Source: Kitasatospora arboriphila (GTDB lineage Bacteria; Actinomycetota; Actinomycetes; Mycobacteriales; Mycobacteriaceae). Taken from it: a stretch of DNA of 64,000 bases. The stretch lies in assembly GCF_000717275.1 (NCBI RefSeq), contig NZ_JNYV01000003.1, forward strand, positions 248,001 through 312,000. The letters are read 5' to 3'. The translations under genes and the position numbers were made by a program. This document shows positions 25,011-33,997 of the stretch, piece by piece. Below the pieces are notes generated by a model that saw only the letters and a list, made by a program, of their open reading frames with translations, did no database searches and was not told the DNA's origin. How positions within the stretch are numbered: the first letter of the stretch is position 1; each line of letters begins with the position of its first letter.

Positions 25011-25886
25011 TCATCGAGCCCAGTGAAGGCGCACCGACTGCCCGGGGCGGATCTGGGCGGCGCGGTCTACATCTTCATCCACCAATACGGCGACCACGGG
25101 GTAGCCACCGGTGACCGGATGGTCGGCGAGAAACACCACCGGTTGGCCGCTTGGTGGTACCTGAATTGCCCCCCGCACCATGCCCTCGCTGGGCAGCTGG
25201 CGATCAGGGTCGCGATGTGCAAGCCCAGGCGCGTTGCCGTTCAATCGCATTCCCACGCGATCGCTGTGGTCGGACGCCTCCCACGTCATACGTACAAGGT
25301 CATCGGCGTCCGCCACCCAGGCGTCGCGTGGACCGCGGATTGCGCGCAGTTCCACCTGACCGGCCGTCGGCGCCGCAACGGGGGCGACGTCGAGTTCCGG
25401 GAGTTCGCCGGGCCGGGGCCCGATCTCCAACATCATTCCGGCTGCCAACGGCTCTGGCCCGAGCCCTGACATGGTGTCGGTACTGCACGAACCCAACGTG
25501 GGCTTCGCGGCGATGCCGCCTCGGACCGCCACATACGCACGAAGTCCGGCACGCGCCATTCCGAGGGACACCGAGCCCCCGGCGTGCACCACAAACGGGG
25601 CATTCATCCCGACTGGCCGAGGACCCGAACCATTGTCCACCAAGACATCGACATCGGCGCCGGTGACCGCCAGCCACACCTCGCCGGTCGCGCGAAGTGA
25701 CAGTCCACCGAGCGTGACCTCGAGTGTTGCAGCGCCTTCGGGGTTCAAGAGCAGCCGGTTGGCGAGACCGTGGGAACGTCGATCGGCAGCGCCAGAGCGA
25801 CTCACCCCGAGCGAGGCGAGCCCCGGGCGGCCGTAGTCCTGGACTGTGGCGAGCGGTCCGGTGGCCAGCACCTCCAACTCACTCAC
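25011..25886 (-). CDS. pxpC: 5-oxoprolinase subunit C / KipA-like biotin-dependent carboxyltransferase-family protein
   Basis: 291 residues. [22 protein letters not shown] near the start is the PxpC/KipA signature, along with [10 protein letters not shown] and the C-terminal GGYPVVAVL. With PxpA and PxpB it forms the ATP-dependent 5-oxoprolinase that opens 5-oxoproline to glutamate. The GTG at 25886 overlaps the stop of pxpB (GTGA); an upstream open frame lies inside pxpB and was discounted. The residue count is slightly below the family norm of about 310. Confidence 0.9.
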   Translation of the reverse strand: MSELEVLATGPLATVQDYGRPGLASLGVSRSGAADRRSHGLANRLLLNPEGAATLEVTLGGLSLRATGEVWLAVTGADVDVLVDNGSGPRPVGMNAPFVVHAGGSVSLGMARAGLRAYVAVRGGIAAKPTLGSCSTDTMSGLGPEPLAAGMMLEIGPRPGELPELDVAPVAAPTAGQVELRAIRGPRDAWVADADDLVRMTWEASDHSDRVGMRLNGNAPGLAHRDPDRQLPSEGMVRGAIQVPPSGQPVVFLADHPVTGGYPVVAVLVDEDVDRAAQIRPGQSVRLHWAR

Positions 25887-26497
25887 GAGTCGACGCTCCG
25901 AAACCGTACGAGGGTGCCGGGCTGCAGCAATGCCGGTGGGTCGCGGTCCACATCCCACATCGGTAGGTCCGTGTGTCCCAACAGTTGCCACCCTCCGGGG
26001 GACTGTCGTGGGTAGATACCGCTGAACTCACCCGCAAGTCCGACGGCGCCCGCCGGAACCTTGGTTCGGGCCTCGTCGCGGCGCGGAACCTGCAGGCGTG
26101 GGTCACCGCCGATGAGGTAGGCGAACCCGGGTGCGAATCCGCCGAACGCCACCTGCCAGGCAGTGCCGGTGTGGGCTGCGACCACCTCCTCCGCGCTCAG
26201 GCCGGTGAGACGTGCGATGTCGTCCAGATCGGGCCCGTCGTAGATCACCGGCACGTCAACGGTTGTGCCGTCGCGACGAGCGTCCTCGGGCGTTGGGCTG
26301 AGGCGTTCGAGAGCAGCGCGCAGAGCGCCTGTTCTTCCGGGGCCATCTGCGGTCACCAAAACCGTTCTGGCGCCAGGGACCACGTCCACGACGCCGGGCA
26401 AGCTTGCTTCGTTGATGGCAACCGTCCAGCCGATCGCGTCTTCGGTGGTTCCGGCCTCGATGAGCAACGACCGATCGCCGTACGCCAAGATGGTCAT
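25883..26497 (-). CDS. pxpB: 5-oxoprolinase subunit B / KipI-like
   Basis: 204 residues with the allophanate-hydrolase subunit 1 pattern: [42 protein letters not shown] and [11 protein letters not shown]. It partners PxpC; in Bacillus the equivalent KipI also inhibits the KinA kinase, but no such kinase context exists here. Its ATG overlaps the stop of pxpA (ATGA). Confidence 0.92.
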   Translation of the reverse strand: MTILAYGDRSLLIEAGTTEDAIGWTVAINEASLPGVVDVVPGARTVLVTADGPGRTGALRAALERLSPTPEDARRDGTTVDVPVIYDGPDLDDIARLTGLSAEEVVAAHTGTAWQVAFGGFAPGFAYLIGGDPRLQVPRRDEARTKVPAGAVGLAGEFSGIYPRQSPGGWQLLGHTDLPMWDVDRDPPALLQPGTLVRFRSVDS

Positions 26498-27252
26498 GAG
26501 AAAGGCTTCACCTCAACGCCGTTCGCACTCAGAATCTCTCGGACAGCTCGAGCCATCGCGACCGCGGCAGGGGAGTCGCCGTGGACGCAGACCGAATCCA
26601 CGTCCAGCCTCACGCTGGAGCCGTCGACTGCCTCGACCACCCCGTCACTGACCATCCGGAGCACTCGCTCGGCCACGGTGTAAGGGTCGTGCAGCACTGC
26701 GCCGGGTTCGCGCCGCGACACCAGCGTTGCCGAAGGGGTGTACCCGCGGTCGGCGAATGCTTCGCGAACCACACGCAGGCCTCGGCGGTCTGCCAGCTCG
26801 AGCAGCCGTGAGCCCGGCAACCCGAGAATTGCCAGACCCGGGTCAACTGCGGCCACCGCATCGACCACGGCCGCCGCGTGCTCCTCGTGGTGGACGGCTG
26901 TGTTGTACAGCGCACCATGTGGTTTGACGTAGGTGACCGTGCCGCCGGCGGCCGCGGCGAGTGCTTGCAACCCGCCGATCTGGTAGACCACGTCGTCGGT
27001 CAACTCGGTCCGCGACGCGTCGACGAACCGGCGTCCGAAGCCCGCCAGGTCCCGGTATGCGACCTGGGCGCCGATCCGGACGTTGCGCTGCACCGACCAT
27101 CGCGCGGTACGGGCGATGGTGCTGGGATCACCCGCATGGAACCCGCAGGCGATGTTGGCGCTGGTGACCAGATCGAGCATGGCCTCGTCGTCGCCGAGTT
27201 CCCACCGGCCGAACGATTCTCCGATGTCGCTGTTGAGATCGATGGTGGTCAT
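26494..27252 (-). CDS. pxpA: 5-oxoprolinase subunit A (LamB/YcsF)
   Basis: 252 residues, normal for the family. It begins [19 protein letters not shown] and has [23 protein letters not shown] and VHGDSPAAV, all hallmark motifs of LamB/YcsF. It supplies the third subunit of 5-oxoprolinase. Its start overlaps the stop of the transporter gene (ATGA), so all four genes down to pxpC are translationally coupled. Confidence 0.94.
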   Translation of the reverse strand: MTTIDLNSDIGESFGRWELGDDEAMLDLVTSANIACGFHAGDPSTIARTARWSVQRNVRIGAQVAYRDLAGFGRRFVDASRTELTDDVVYQIGGLQALAAAAGGTVTYVKPHGALYNTAVHHEEHAAAVVDAVAAVDPGLAILGLPGSRLLELADRRGLRVVREAFADRGYTPSATLVSRREPGAVLHDPYTVAERVLRMVSDGVVEAVDGSSVRLDVDSVCVHGDSPAAVAMARAVREILSANGVEVKPFS

Positions 27253-28454
27253 AGGTCACCGAGTTTGGTGAGCGACTCGTAGCCCAGATACAAGGTGACC
27301 AGCCATGCGATGACTCCGATGCTCAACAGCCATGTGGGATAACGATACCCGCCGAGCAGATCGCGACGGCGCCACGCGACCCAGAGCACGATGGTGAAGC
27401 CGATGGGCAAGATGATGCCGTTGAAAGCGCCGGCGAAGATGAGCAGCTTCACCGGTGTGGTCTCGATCAACAGATAGATGACCGTGGTGATCGCGATGAA
27501 ACCGACCGTCAGCAGATTGCGGGTACGTGCGGCGGTGTTCGAAGTGGTCAGGAACGACACAGATGTGTACGCCGCACCGATCACCGACGTTATGCTCGCC
27601 GCCCACAGGATCACCCCGAACAGATGCATTCCGACGTTGCCGAGCGCCGACTCGAATGCCGACGCCGTCGGGTTGTCCTTGGCCAGGGCCACGCCGCCGG
27701 CCGTCACGCCGAGAACGGCGAGGAACAAGAGCACCCGCATCACGCCGGTCACGATCACGCCCAGAACCGAACTGCGGCTGATCTGGGTGACGTGCTCGGG
27801 CCCGGTCAGCCCACTGTCGAGGAGTCGGTGCGCGCCGGCATAGGTGATGTAGCCGCCAACTGTGCCGCCGATGATGGTGGTGATGACCAGGAAGTCGATC
27901 TCCTCGGGAATGACAGTGTTACGCAGGGCTTCTCCGGCAGGAGGCCCCGAGACGATCGCCACGTAGCCTGTCATCAAGATCATTCCGGCCCCGAGCACCA
28001 CCACGATGCGGTCAAGCGCAACGCCTGCGCGCTTGCTCAAGAAGATCCCGATGGCTATCAGAGCGGACAGCGCTCCACCTATACGTGGTTCGAGTCCGAA
28101 CATCGCGTCTGTACCCAGGCCGGTACCGCCGACGTTGCCGATGTTGAACACCAGGCCACCGAGAAGGACAAGCCCGGCGAGCACGTATCCGGCTCCGGGC
28201 AGCACTTCGTTCGCGAGTTCATGGGCTCGACGCCCGGCGACGCCGATAACTCGCCAGACATTGAGCTGCACCGCTATGTCCACCAGGATGGACACCAAGA
28301 TCGCGAAGGCGAAGGCCGCGCCGAGTTGCACGGTGAATTGAGTGGTCTGAGTGATGAAGCCCGGGCCGATGGCGCTGGTGGCCATGAGGAACATGGCTCC
28401 CAACAGCGCAGCGCGTCCGCCCTTGTTGGCCTCGACGGCAACCGTTTCTGCCAT
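27249..28454 (-). CDS. NRAMP-family transporter lacking the metal-binding motifs (YcsG type)
   Basis: 401 residues and about eleven membrane segments, with [16 protein letters not shown] in helix 1 where metal-ion NRAMPs have D-P-G-N. The helix-6 M-P-H motif is replaced by [11 protein letters not shown]. This fits the NRAMP-related carriers found with ycsF genes, which are unlikely to move divalent metals and may import 5-oxoproline or a related organic acid. The ATG follows GAGGAGA. It is the first gene of the operon and divergent from a GntR regulator. Confidence 0.82.
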   Translation of the reverse strand: MAETVAVEANKGGRAALLGAMFLMATSAIGPGFITQTTQFTVQLGAAFAFAILVSILVDIAVQLNVWRVIGVAGRRAHELANEVLPGAGYVLAGLVLLGGLVFNIGNVGGTGLGTDAMFGLEPRIGGALSALIAIGIFLSKRAGVALDRIVVVLGAGMILMTGYVAIVSGPPAGEALRNTVIPEEIDFLVITTIIGGTVGGYITYAGAHRLLDSGLTGPEHVTQISRSSVLGVIVTGVMRVLLFLAVLGVTAGGVALAKDNPTASAFESALGNVGMHLFGVILWAASITSVIGAAYTSVSFLTTSNTAARTRNLLTVGFIAITTVIYLLIETTPVKLLIFAGAFNGIILPIGFTIVLWVAWRRRDLLGGYRYPTWLLSIGVIAWLVTLYLGYESLTKLGDL

Positions 28455-28557
28455 GGAGATCTCCTCGTTTGTGTGTCGAGCTATGCCGGCGACGATGTGC
28501 CTCGACTGCTCTCAGCGTCGCTTCCATTTGTTTCCGAAGCTTTTCCGGCTCGATAAG

Positions 28558-28572
28558 GATTGTTCAACAATC
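28558..28572. promoter_or_regulatory. GntR-type operator in the 5-oxoproline divergent promoter
   Basis: GATTGTTCAACAATC is a perfect 15-bp palindrome around a central C. It matches the TTGT-n-ACAA architecture of FCD/FadR-type GntR sites. It overlaps the expected -35 region of the regulator gene, whose -10 box is TACACT at 28591, and faces the transporter promoter. Confidence 0.7.
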
Positions 28573-28590
28573 TCACAATCCTCGGTCTCG

Positions 28591-28596
28591 TACACT
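28591..28596 (+). promoter_or_regulatory. -10 box, leaderless promoter of the GntR gene
   Basis: TACACT ends 6 nt before the GTG at 28603, with no ribosome site between. Confidence 0.5.
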
Positions 28597-28602
28597 CGAT
28601 TC

Positions 28603-29295
28603 GTGGAAACGGAATCCGGATTCGACAGCGTGCTCGGCGCCCTCGAAGCCGCAAGGCCAGAGGTTGTCCTGACCTCCTCGGCCGAGCGTGCAGCGTCGGT
28701 CCTGCGCGCGCAGGTCGACGAAGGCCGGCTTCGTTCCGGTGCCCGCTTACCTGAAGAAGCAATCGCCCGGGCGCTGGGCATCTCTCGCAACACCCTGCGC
28801 GAGGCGTTGAGCCAGTTGATCTCCGAACGCATACTCGAGCGGGTACCCAACCGAGGGGTGTTGATCCGCACGCCCACCGCCGACGACGTGCGCGACGTCT
28901 ACCGGGCACGTCGGGTCATCGAGACCGGCGCCATCCGGGTAGGTCGCCACGCTCGGCCCCAGCACGACGCCATGCGGGCGGCGGTCGCCGAAGGACAAAA
29001 GGCTCTGGCGCGCGGCGACGGAGACGCGGTCGCCAGCGCCAACCAGCATTTTCACCGGGCCGTGGTCGCTCAGGCCGGTAGTGCCCGGCTCGATGTGGAG
29101 ATGAATCTTCTACTGGCCGAGATGCGCCTGGTCTTCTTTCGTACCGGGTCGGCTCGGCAATTCCACGAACGTTACGTGGAGCGCAATGGTGAGATCGCGG
29201 ATCTGCTGTCGTCAGGTGACGTGGAGGCCGCGGCAGTTGCGATGGACACGTATCTGCACGATGCCGAGGCCCACCTGCTGACCCAGTTCGACTAG
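28603..29295 (+). CDS. GntR family regulator, FCD type
   Basis: 230 residues. The winged helix-turn-helix covers RLRSGARLPEEAIARALGISRNTLREALSQLISERILERVPNRG and is cut here into its recognisable core SRNTLREALSQL. An all-helical FCD ligand domain follows, with the metal-type histidines in ANQHFHRAVV and HERYVERNGEI. The effector is probably 5-oxoproline or an intermediate of the divergent operon. It likely represses both promoters through the 15-bp palindrome at 28558-28572. In Bacillus the equivalent locus uses an IclR-type regulator, so the control differs. Confidence 0.87.
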   Translation: METESGFDSVLGALEAARPEVVLTSSAERAASVLRAQVDEGRLRSGARLPEEAIARALGISRNTLREALSQLISERILERVPNRGVLIRTPTADDVRDVYRARRVIETGAIRVGRHARPQHDAMRAAVAEGQKALARGDGDAVASANQHFHRAVVAQAGSARLDVEMNLLLAEMRLVFFRTGSARQFHERYVERNGEIADLLSSGDVEAAAVAMDTYLHDAEAHLLTQFD

Positions 29296-29302
29296 TGGTC
29301 GG

Positions 29303-29509
29303 TCAGTAGTCGTCTTCCTTGTTCGGCCGCGTCCGATCGGTCCATCCCGACCCATCGTGGTAACGCTCGATCGACGGATCGTGCTCATCGGGATACCAAT
29401 CGGCCGGAGTCGGTGGTTTCCTCGCTCGGGCCGCTTGGATCAGGGCGATGATCACGCCCACGACCACTACGACGATGACTACCACCAGGATGATCTGCCA
29501 GGGCTCCAT
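29303..29509 (-). CDS. Small DUF2510 membrane protein
   Basis: 68 residues with one N-terminal membrane helix made largely of V and I, followed by ADWYPDEHD and RYHDGSGWTDRTR, the DUF2510 motif. Such proteins are widespread in actinobacteria, and the domain is thought to mediate membrane-surface contacts. It ends 8 nt from the convergent GntR gene stop. Confidence 0.8.
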   Translation of the reverse strand: MEPWQIILVVVIVVVVVGVIIALIQAARARKPPTPADWYPDEHDPSIERYHDGSGWTDRTRPNKEDDY

Positions 29510-29668
29510 CGTTTGAGTATGTCGTGCCGCGGGGCTTGATGTGCGTAGTCCTGGGCAAGCGTCGACGCGAACTCACCCGCTCGAGAAGTGTGGTTGGGAA
29601 GAAACCGATTCGATGGCCCGTTTGACCGAGGGAGGCCGGGCGAACGTCGCGGCCGCACCCGCGAACCC

Positions 29669-29674
29669 TAGGAT
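29669..29674 (+). promoter_or_regulatory. -10 box, leaderless promoter
   Basis: TAGGAT ends 6 nt before the ATG at 29681. The remainder of the 170-nt gap 29510-29680 shows no gene and no clear repeat. Confidence 0.45.
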
Positions 29675-29680
29675 TTCACC

Positions 29681-30100
29681 ATGTCGAACACCGATGATGT
29701 CGTCGAACAGATCCTGAGCAAGTACGACACGATCACCGTGGTCGGGGCCAGTGCCGACCCTGCCAAGGCGGCGCACACCGTGCCCGCCCACATGCAGAAC
29801 CACGGCTGGCGGATCATCCCGGTGAACCCCAAAGCCGACGAACTCTTCGGGGAACCCGTCTACCGAACACTGGCCGACATCCCCGAACAAATCGGGCTCG
29901 TCGACGTGTTCCGCCCCTCGGACCAGACGGCCGAGATTGCCCGGCAGGCGGTGGCCGCCGGGGCCACAGCACTGTGGCTTCAGCTGGGCATCGCCTCGGC
30001 TGAGGCTCGCGAGATCGCAGAGAATGCGGGCCTGCTGTACGTGGAAGACCGCTGCCTCATCATCGAACAACGGCGACTGGGCGTGTCGGCGCCACGCTGA
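29681..30100 (+). CDS. CoA-binding domain protein (YccU type)
   Basis: 139 residues with ITVVGASADPAKAAHTVPAHMQNHGWRIIPVNP in its N-terminal half and LVDVFRPSDQT, the usual pattern of the stand-alone Rossmann CoA-binding family related to succinyl-CoA synthetase alpha. AAGATALWLQLG and VEDRCLIIE complete the family pattern. The function is not established. It is probably leaderless. Confidence 0.88.
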   Translation: MSNTDDVVEQILSKYDTITVVGASADPAKAAHTVPAHMQNHGWRIIPVNPKADELFGEPVYRTLADIPEQIGLVDVFRPSDQTAEIARQAVAAGATALWLQLGIASAEAREIAENAGLLYVEDRCLIIEQRRLGVSAPR

Positions 30101-30112
30101 CCCGTAGGGCGC

Positions 30113-31162
30113 CTACGAGTAGCGCACGATCCGCGAAAGGCGCTTGGCGTCGGTGAGCATGGTCTCGATGATCGCGCCTGCCACGGTGTCGAACTCCTCT
30201 GCTGCGCGGTTCAATCGCTCGGACCCCAGCTCGTCCTCGGCCGCGGCGACATACTCGTCCGAATCGTCGTCGACCACAACGCTGATCACCCATTCGAGCT
30301 TTGCCAGCTGACGGTCCACCTGCTCCACACCGGCTCGGTAGCGGGTGAAGGCCTCCAGTCGCTGGACGAGCACGCCGAGCCGTTCGTCATGCACCTGCGA
30401 CCGCGCAGCGTGGATGGCGGTGAGCTCCGGGTCGTCGCCGAGGTCGTCGGGCGGGCCGGCCCCCAGTTTGTCGACGGAGGCACGCAACCGCGCGCAACTG
30501 CGACTGATCTCCGCCACCTCGGCATCGAGGTCGACCCGGATCAACTTGTTGTCGAGGATGTCGTGCTTCCAGGATCGGCTCTGCTCGATCGCTGTCGCCG
30601 TCGAACACGCCAGGTAGGCGAGCTTGCCGATGGGATGCGCCCGCATCTCGTCGATCGTTGCCTGGTCGTGCGCCGACAACGTGGATTGCCGCAGTTGTCG
30701 TCGTAGTGGTCGCGGGTAGTTGTTCTCGTCGGTGTGGACGGCCCAATCGTCGATCTGTCCGGAGTCGCGGTCGAGGAGACGATCGATGTCGATGCGGGGC
30801 TGGTCGCCGCGCCACGTGTCGGCGGCGATGAAGGCGAACCGGATGGCAATCGACTCGCCGGGTCGCGTCCCCCCTTGGTGGTCGATCCAGTACGGCGTGG
30901 CCGTGGTCTTGGCCAGATCGGCGAGTCCGTCACCGCTTTCCGGCCTACGTCGAACCGGCTGGGGCTGTTCGAACCCGGTGACCGGCGGGGCGCTCGAGGT
31001 GGGTTCGGAAGTGGCGTCGACCGGGGGTGGCACGCCGCGCTCAGACGCCGCGCGGAACCGGGCCGCCCAGTCGATCGACTTGATCCATTCGGTCCCCACC
31101 AGCACCAGTGCACTCGTGGCAAAGACCAGCACGAAGCCGATGATTGCCGAGATGTACACCAT
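30113..31162 (-). CDS. Single-pass membrane protein of unknown function
   Basis: About 349 residues: one N-terminal membrane helix (IIGFVLVFATSALVLVG), a proline/serine-rich linker to about residue 80, then a large soluble, mostly helical domain with heptad-like stretches around residues 180-330, including VEQVDRQLAKLEWVISVVVDDDSDEY. No known family is recognised. The ATG at 31162 follows GATAAT by 8 nt, suggesting a leaderless start; a GTG two codons earlier is possible. Cytoplasmic or extracellular placement of the soluble part cannot be decided. Confidence 0.6.
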   Translation of the reverse strand: MVYISAIIGFVLVFATSALVLVGTEWIKSIDWAARFRAASERGVPPPVDATSEPTSSAPPVTGFEQPQPVRRRPESGDGLADLAKTTATPYWIDHQGGTRPGESIAIRFAFIAADTWRGDQPRIDIDRLLDRDSGQIDDWAVHTDENNYPRPLRRQLRQSTLSAHDQATIDEMRAHPIGKLAYLACSTATAIEQSRSWKHDILDNKLIRVDLDAEVAEISRSCARLRASVDKLGAGPPDDLGDDPELTAIHAARSQVHDERLGVLVQRLEAFTRYRAGVEQVDRQLAKLEWVISVVVDDDSDEYVAAAEDELGSERLNRAAEEFDTVAGAIIETMLTDAKRLSRIVRYS

Positions 31163-31244
31163 GCTCACCCATTATCCGCACCGGCGAGACGTGACGCACG
31201 GAACCGGTGATGCGGGTGGGCGTGGCAGGCGCGGTGGCACGCGG

Positions 31245-32015
31245 GTGACTACCGTGGCGTCGGTGGACACGCTGACCCGGCCATCCGGTGCCGAATCGAT
31301 CACCCTCGCGGTGCGAACGTCGGGTCCGGTGACAGTTCGGCCGGTGGTGCTGGTGCACGGAATGGGCGGTGATCATCAGACATGGCGTCCGCTGGCCAGG
31401 CAATTGCGAGCGCTTGGCCGAACGGTGATCACGTACGACCAGCGCGGTCACGGCAGGAGTTCGCGATCGGGCGACTACCTGCTCGATGACTTTCGTGATG
31501 ACCTGACCTTTGTCCTCGACGACCTGGGGGTGGGTGAGGTCGATGTGGTCGGGCATTCGCTGGGCGCCCACACCGTGGCGAGGATGGCGATGGCTGCGCC
31601 CGATCGGATCAGGCGGCTGGTGCTCGAAGAGATCCCGCCCATGCCCCGTGGACAGGCCGACCTGGACGAGAACATCGCCCCGTCGGCGGGAGGGTGGCCT
31701 GAACGGCTCCGAGGTGCCTGGTCGTTCGCCCGTTACCCGAGCCCGGTGATCCGGTTCGACCACCGGATGCCCCAACTCGTCGCGACCCAATTCCAGGTGA
31801 TCGACACCGACTGGTGGGATTCGCTCAACGCGATCACCTCGCCCGTACTGGTCATCTCGGGTGGTGAGCGAAGTTTCTTGCCGCCCAGGCACCTACGCAG
31901 TGTGTGCGAGGCCTTGCCCGACGGCCACTTCACCGCAATCGAGGCCGGCCACAGCGTGCACCGAGATCGCCCGTCGGAATACAACCGCCGGGTTCTGGAC
32001 TTCCTCGAGAGTTGA
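31245..32015 (+). CDS. Alpha/beta hydrolase
   Basis: 256 residues with LVHGMGGDHQTW (oxyanion), YDQRGHGRSSR, nucleophile elbow GHSLGAH, an acid candidate in LVISGGERSFLPP and C-terminal His in EAGHSVHRDRP. It is a typical single-domain hydrolase of the proline-iminopeptidase/esterase group, with the substrate unknown. A GTG start at 31245 is chosen because the long upstream frame runs antisense through the neighbouring membrane-protein gene; GTG codons at 31254 and 31263 are also possible. Gene order is divergent from the membrane protein. Confidence 0.82.
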   Translation: MTTVASVDTLTRPSGAESITLAVRTSGPVTVRPVVLVHGMGGDHQTWRPLARQLRALGRTVITYDQRGHGRSSRSGDYLLDDFRDDLTFVLDDLGVGEVDVVGHSLGAHTVARMAMAAPDRIRRLVLEEIPPMPRGQADLDENIAPSAGGWPERLRGAWSFARYPSPVIRFDHRMPQLVATQFQVIDTDWWDSLNAITSPVLVISGGERSFLPPRHLRSVCEALPDGHFTAIEAGHSVHRDRPSEYNRRVLDFLES

Positions 32016-32052
32016 CCTGCGCGCCGGTTGCCGGACGTCGTCCCCCGAAACG

Positions 32053-32640
32053 TCATTCAAACGTACGCACTCCCGATCCGGTCATCAACGTGCCGATCCC
32101 TCGAAAGATCTCGGCGTTGACCTGCTCTGCCGACAGGCCATCCTGGTTCCGTAACTGGTGCCACGTGTATACGTCGAGAAGCACACACAGCATCCGTTGC
32201 AGGCGTGCGGATTCCGCCGATCCGAGCTGATCGAGCTGAGGCTGGAAAACCTCGGAGATCCACCGGTGGTGTGCTTTTCGTCCATCACGGGCGACATCGG
32301 CCAGGGCCTCGACCGATGCGGCCTGGGCCAGCATCCTGACCGTCGACTCGCCGGACTCCTCGTAACCGGCCAGGACTGCGTCGACAATGGAGGCAATGTC
32401 GCCGACGGTGACGCCGGCCCGAATCTCGTTGACACGCGGGACGAATCGCTCGCTGACCCCGGTGAGATACAAGTTGTCCTTCGACCCGAAATGGTTGGTG
32501 ATCGTCTGACCCGAGACCCCGGCCGCACCCGCGATGTCGGCGATGGTGACCTCGCTGTAGTCGCGGTTGCTGAACAGCTCGGTTGCGGCGTCGAGAATGT
32601 GCTCGCGAGTCTGTTGGGCCGCTCGTGCCCGAGCTCCCAT
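32053..32640 (-). CDS. TetR family regulator
   Basis: About 195 residues. The N-terminal TREHILDAATELFSNRDYSEVTIADIAGAAGVSGQTITNHFGSK region is a full TetR helix-turn-helix, seen here as TIADIAGAAGVSGQTITNHF. The rest is a helical ligand domain. The ATG at 32640, with AGAGGG upstream, gives a normal distance to the DNA-binding domain; a GTG at 32676 is possible. It is divergent from the glycosyltransferase gene, whose promoter contains a repeated CGAATAT element, so it probably controls that gene. Confidence 0.85.
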   Translation of the reverse strand: MGARARAAQQTREHILDAATELFSNRDYSEVTIADIAGAAGVSGQTITNHFGSKDNLYLTGVSERFVPRVNEIRAGVTVGDIASIVDAVLAGYEESGESTVRMLAQAASVEALADVARDGRKAHHRWISEVFQPQLDQLGSAESARLQRMLCVLLDVYTWHQLRNQDGLSAEQVNAEIFRGIGTLMTGSGVRTFE

Positions 32641-32688
32641 GCGATAGGCCCTCTTTGATGCGGTCACGTCACCCACTTTGGTTTGGTC

Positions 32689-32728
32689 TTGACAAAAACG
32701 AATATGAACTCATACTAGCGAATATTCG
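32689..32728 (+). promoter_or_regulatory. Promoter and operator of the MGT-type glycosyltransferase
   Basis: TTGACA (32689-32694) and CATACT (32711-32716), 16 bp apart, form a good -35/-10 pair. CGAATAT occurs at 32699 and 32719, and the second copy is part of the perfect palindrome CGAATATTCG (32719-32728). The repeats bracket the -10 box, a likely TetR repressor target. Confidence 0.6.
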
Positions 32729-32750
32729 ATCACCTCACCAGGGAGACCCC

Positions 32751-33992
32751 ATGGCTCGCATACTCGCCTACACGCCACCCGCTCTGGGTCACGTGTTCCC
32801 ACTGGTCCCCGGGCTGCAAGAACTGCAGCGTCGCGGCCATGACATCCACGTCCGCACAGCGCCGGACGCGGTTGCCCACCTCCGTGCGGCCGGCCTGAGT
32901 GCCGACGCCGTCGATGAGCGGATCCTCGAGGTCGAGGTCACCGACTTCCGGGCCGCCAACGACGCGGAACGACTCAGGTCGGGCCAGCGCGACCTTGTCG
33001 ACCGCGGACGTTTCGACGGCCCTGACCTCGACCGGACCATCGAGCGACTCCGGCCCGATGTGCTTCTGGTCGACTGCATGGCCTATGGCGCACAGGTCCG
33101 AGCTCAAGTCAGCGGCTTACCCTGGGCGATGACGCTGCCGAGTCTGCTTCCTCTGCGCGAGAGAGGCATTCCGCCGTATGGACTCGGGTTGGCTCCTCGA
33201 ACCGGTGTCACCGGCGCTGTGCGTGACGCACTGATCTGGCCCGTCGTTGTGAAGATGTTCGGTAAGGCCATGCTGCCTGGGATCAACGAGCTGCGAAGGG
33301 CGGCCGGGCTGCCCGTGCTCGCGTCCCCGCTGGATCTGTACGACCAGCCCGATGCGGTCATCTGTATGACCGGCGTCCCCTTGGAGTACCACCGCTCGCA
33401 GCTGCCCGCCTCGGTACAGATGGTCGGGTTCCAGCCGTGGGACCCTCCGGCTGCGGCGCCGGACTTCATCGATGAACCGGGAGAACCGTGGATTCTCGTC
33501 ACCTGTTCCACCGAATACCAGGGGGATGAATCGCTGGCCCGGACGGCCGTCGAAGCATTGCGGGATCAGCCGTTTCGAGTTCTGCTGACGCTCGCCGACG
33601 CCTACGAGAAGGCTGACCTCCCAGACGCCCCGAACATCACCAAGGTGAAGTTTGTGCCACACGGCCCGATCATGGACAAGCTCGCCGCTGTTGTCACCCA
33701 CGCAGGCATGGGCATCGTCGGGAAGGCCACCCGTGCCGGGGTTCCGATCGTCGCGGTGCCGTTCGGTCGGGACCAGCCGGAGATCGCGCGTCGCATCACC
33801 GAAGCCGGAGTTGGGGTGTCGATACCGGCGAAAAAGCTGACTGCGGCCAAGCTACGCGAGGCAGTGCACGGCGCTGTGGCGATGCGGCCACGGGCGCAGG
33901 CCGTGGCTCGCGATCTGGAGCAGACCGATCCGGCCCGTGCATGTGCCGACGCCGTGGGTGTGCTTGTGTCATCACCGAACACAGCTTGCTGA
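32751..33992 (+). CDS. MGT/UGT-type GT1 glycosyltransferase
   Basis: 413 residues. The N-terminal domain begins LAYTPPALGHVFPLVPGLQELQRRGHDI, typical of macrolide-type glycosyltransferases that use H in GH as catalytic base. The C-terminal nucleotide-sugar domain has KFVPHGPIMDKLAAVVTHAGMGIVGKATRAGVPIVAVPFGRDQ, matching the family donor motif (HAGMG in place of HGGxG). It likely glycosylates a hydrophobic small molecule, possibly an antibiotic or flavonoid, under TetR control. The ATG follows GGGAG. Confidence 0.87.
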   Translation: MARILAYTPPALGHVFPLVPGLQELQRRGHDIHVRTAPDAVAHLRAAGLSADAVDERILEVEVTDFRAANDAERLRSGQRDLVDRGRFDGPDLDRTIERLRPDVLLVDCMAYGAQVRAQVSGLPWAMTLPSLLPLRERGIPPYGLGLAPRTGVTGAVRDALIWPVVVKMFGKAMLPGINELRRAAGLPVLASPLDLYDQPDAVICMTGVPLEYHRSQLPASVQMVGFQPWDPPAAAPDFIDEPGEPWILVTCSTEYQGDESLARTAVEALRDQPFRVLLTLADAYEKADLPDAPNITKVKFVPHGPIMDKLAAVVTHAGMGIVGKATRAGVPIVAVPFGRDQPEIARRITEAGVGVSIPAKKLTAAKLREAVHGAVAMRPRAQAVARDLEQTDPARACADAVGVLVSSPNTAC

Positions 33993-33997
33993 ACGCG

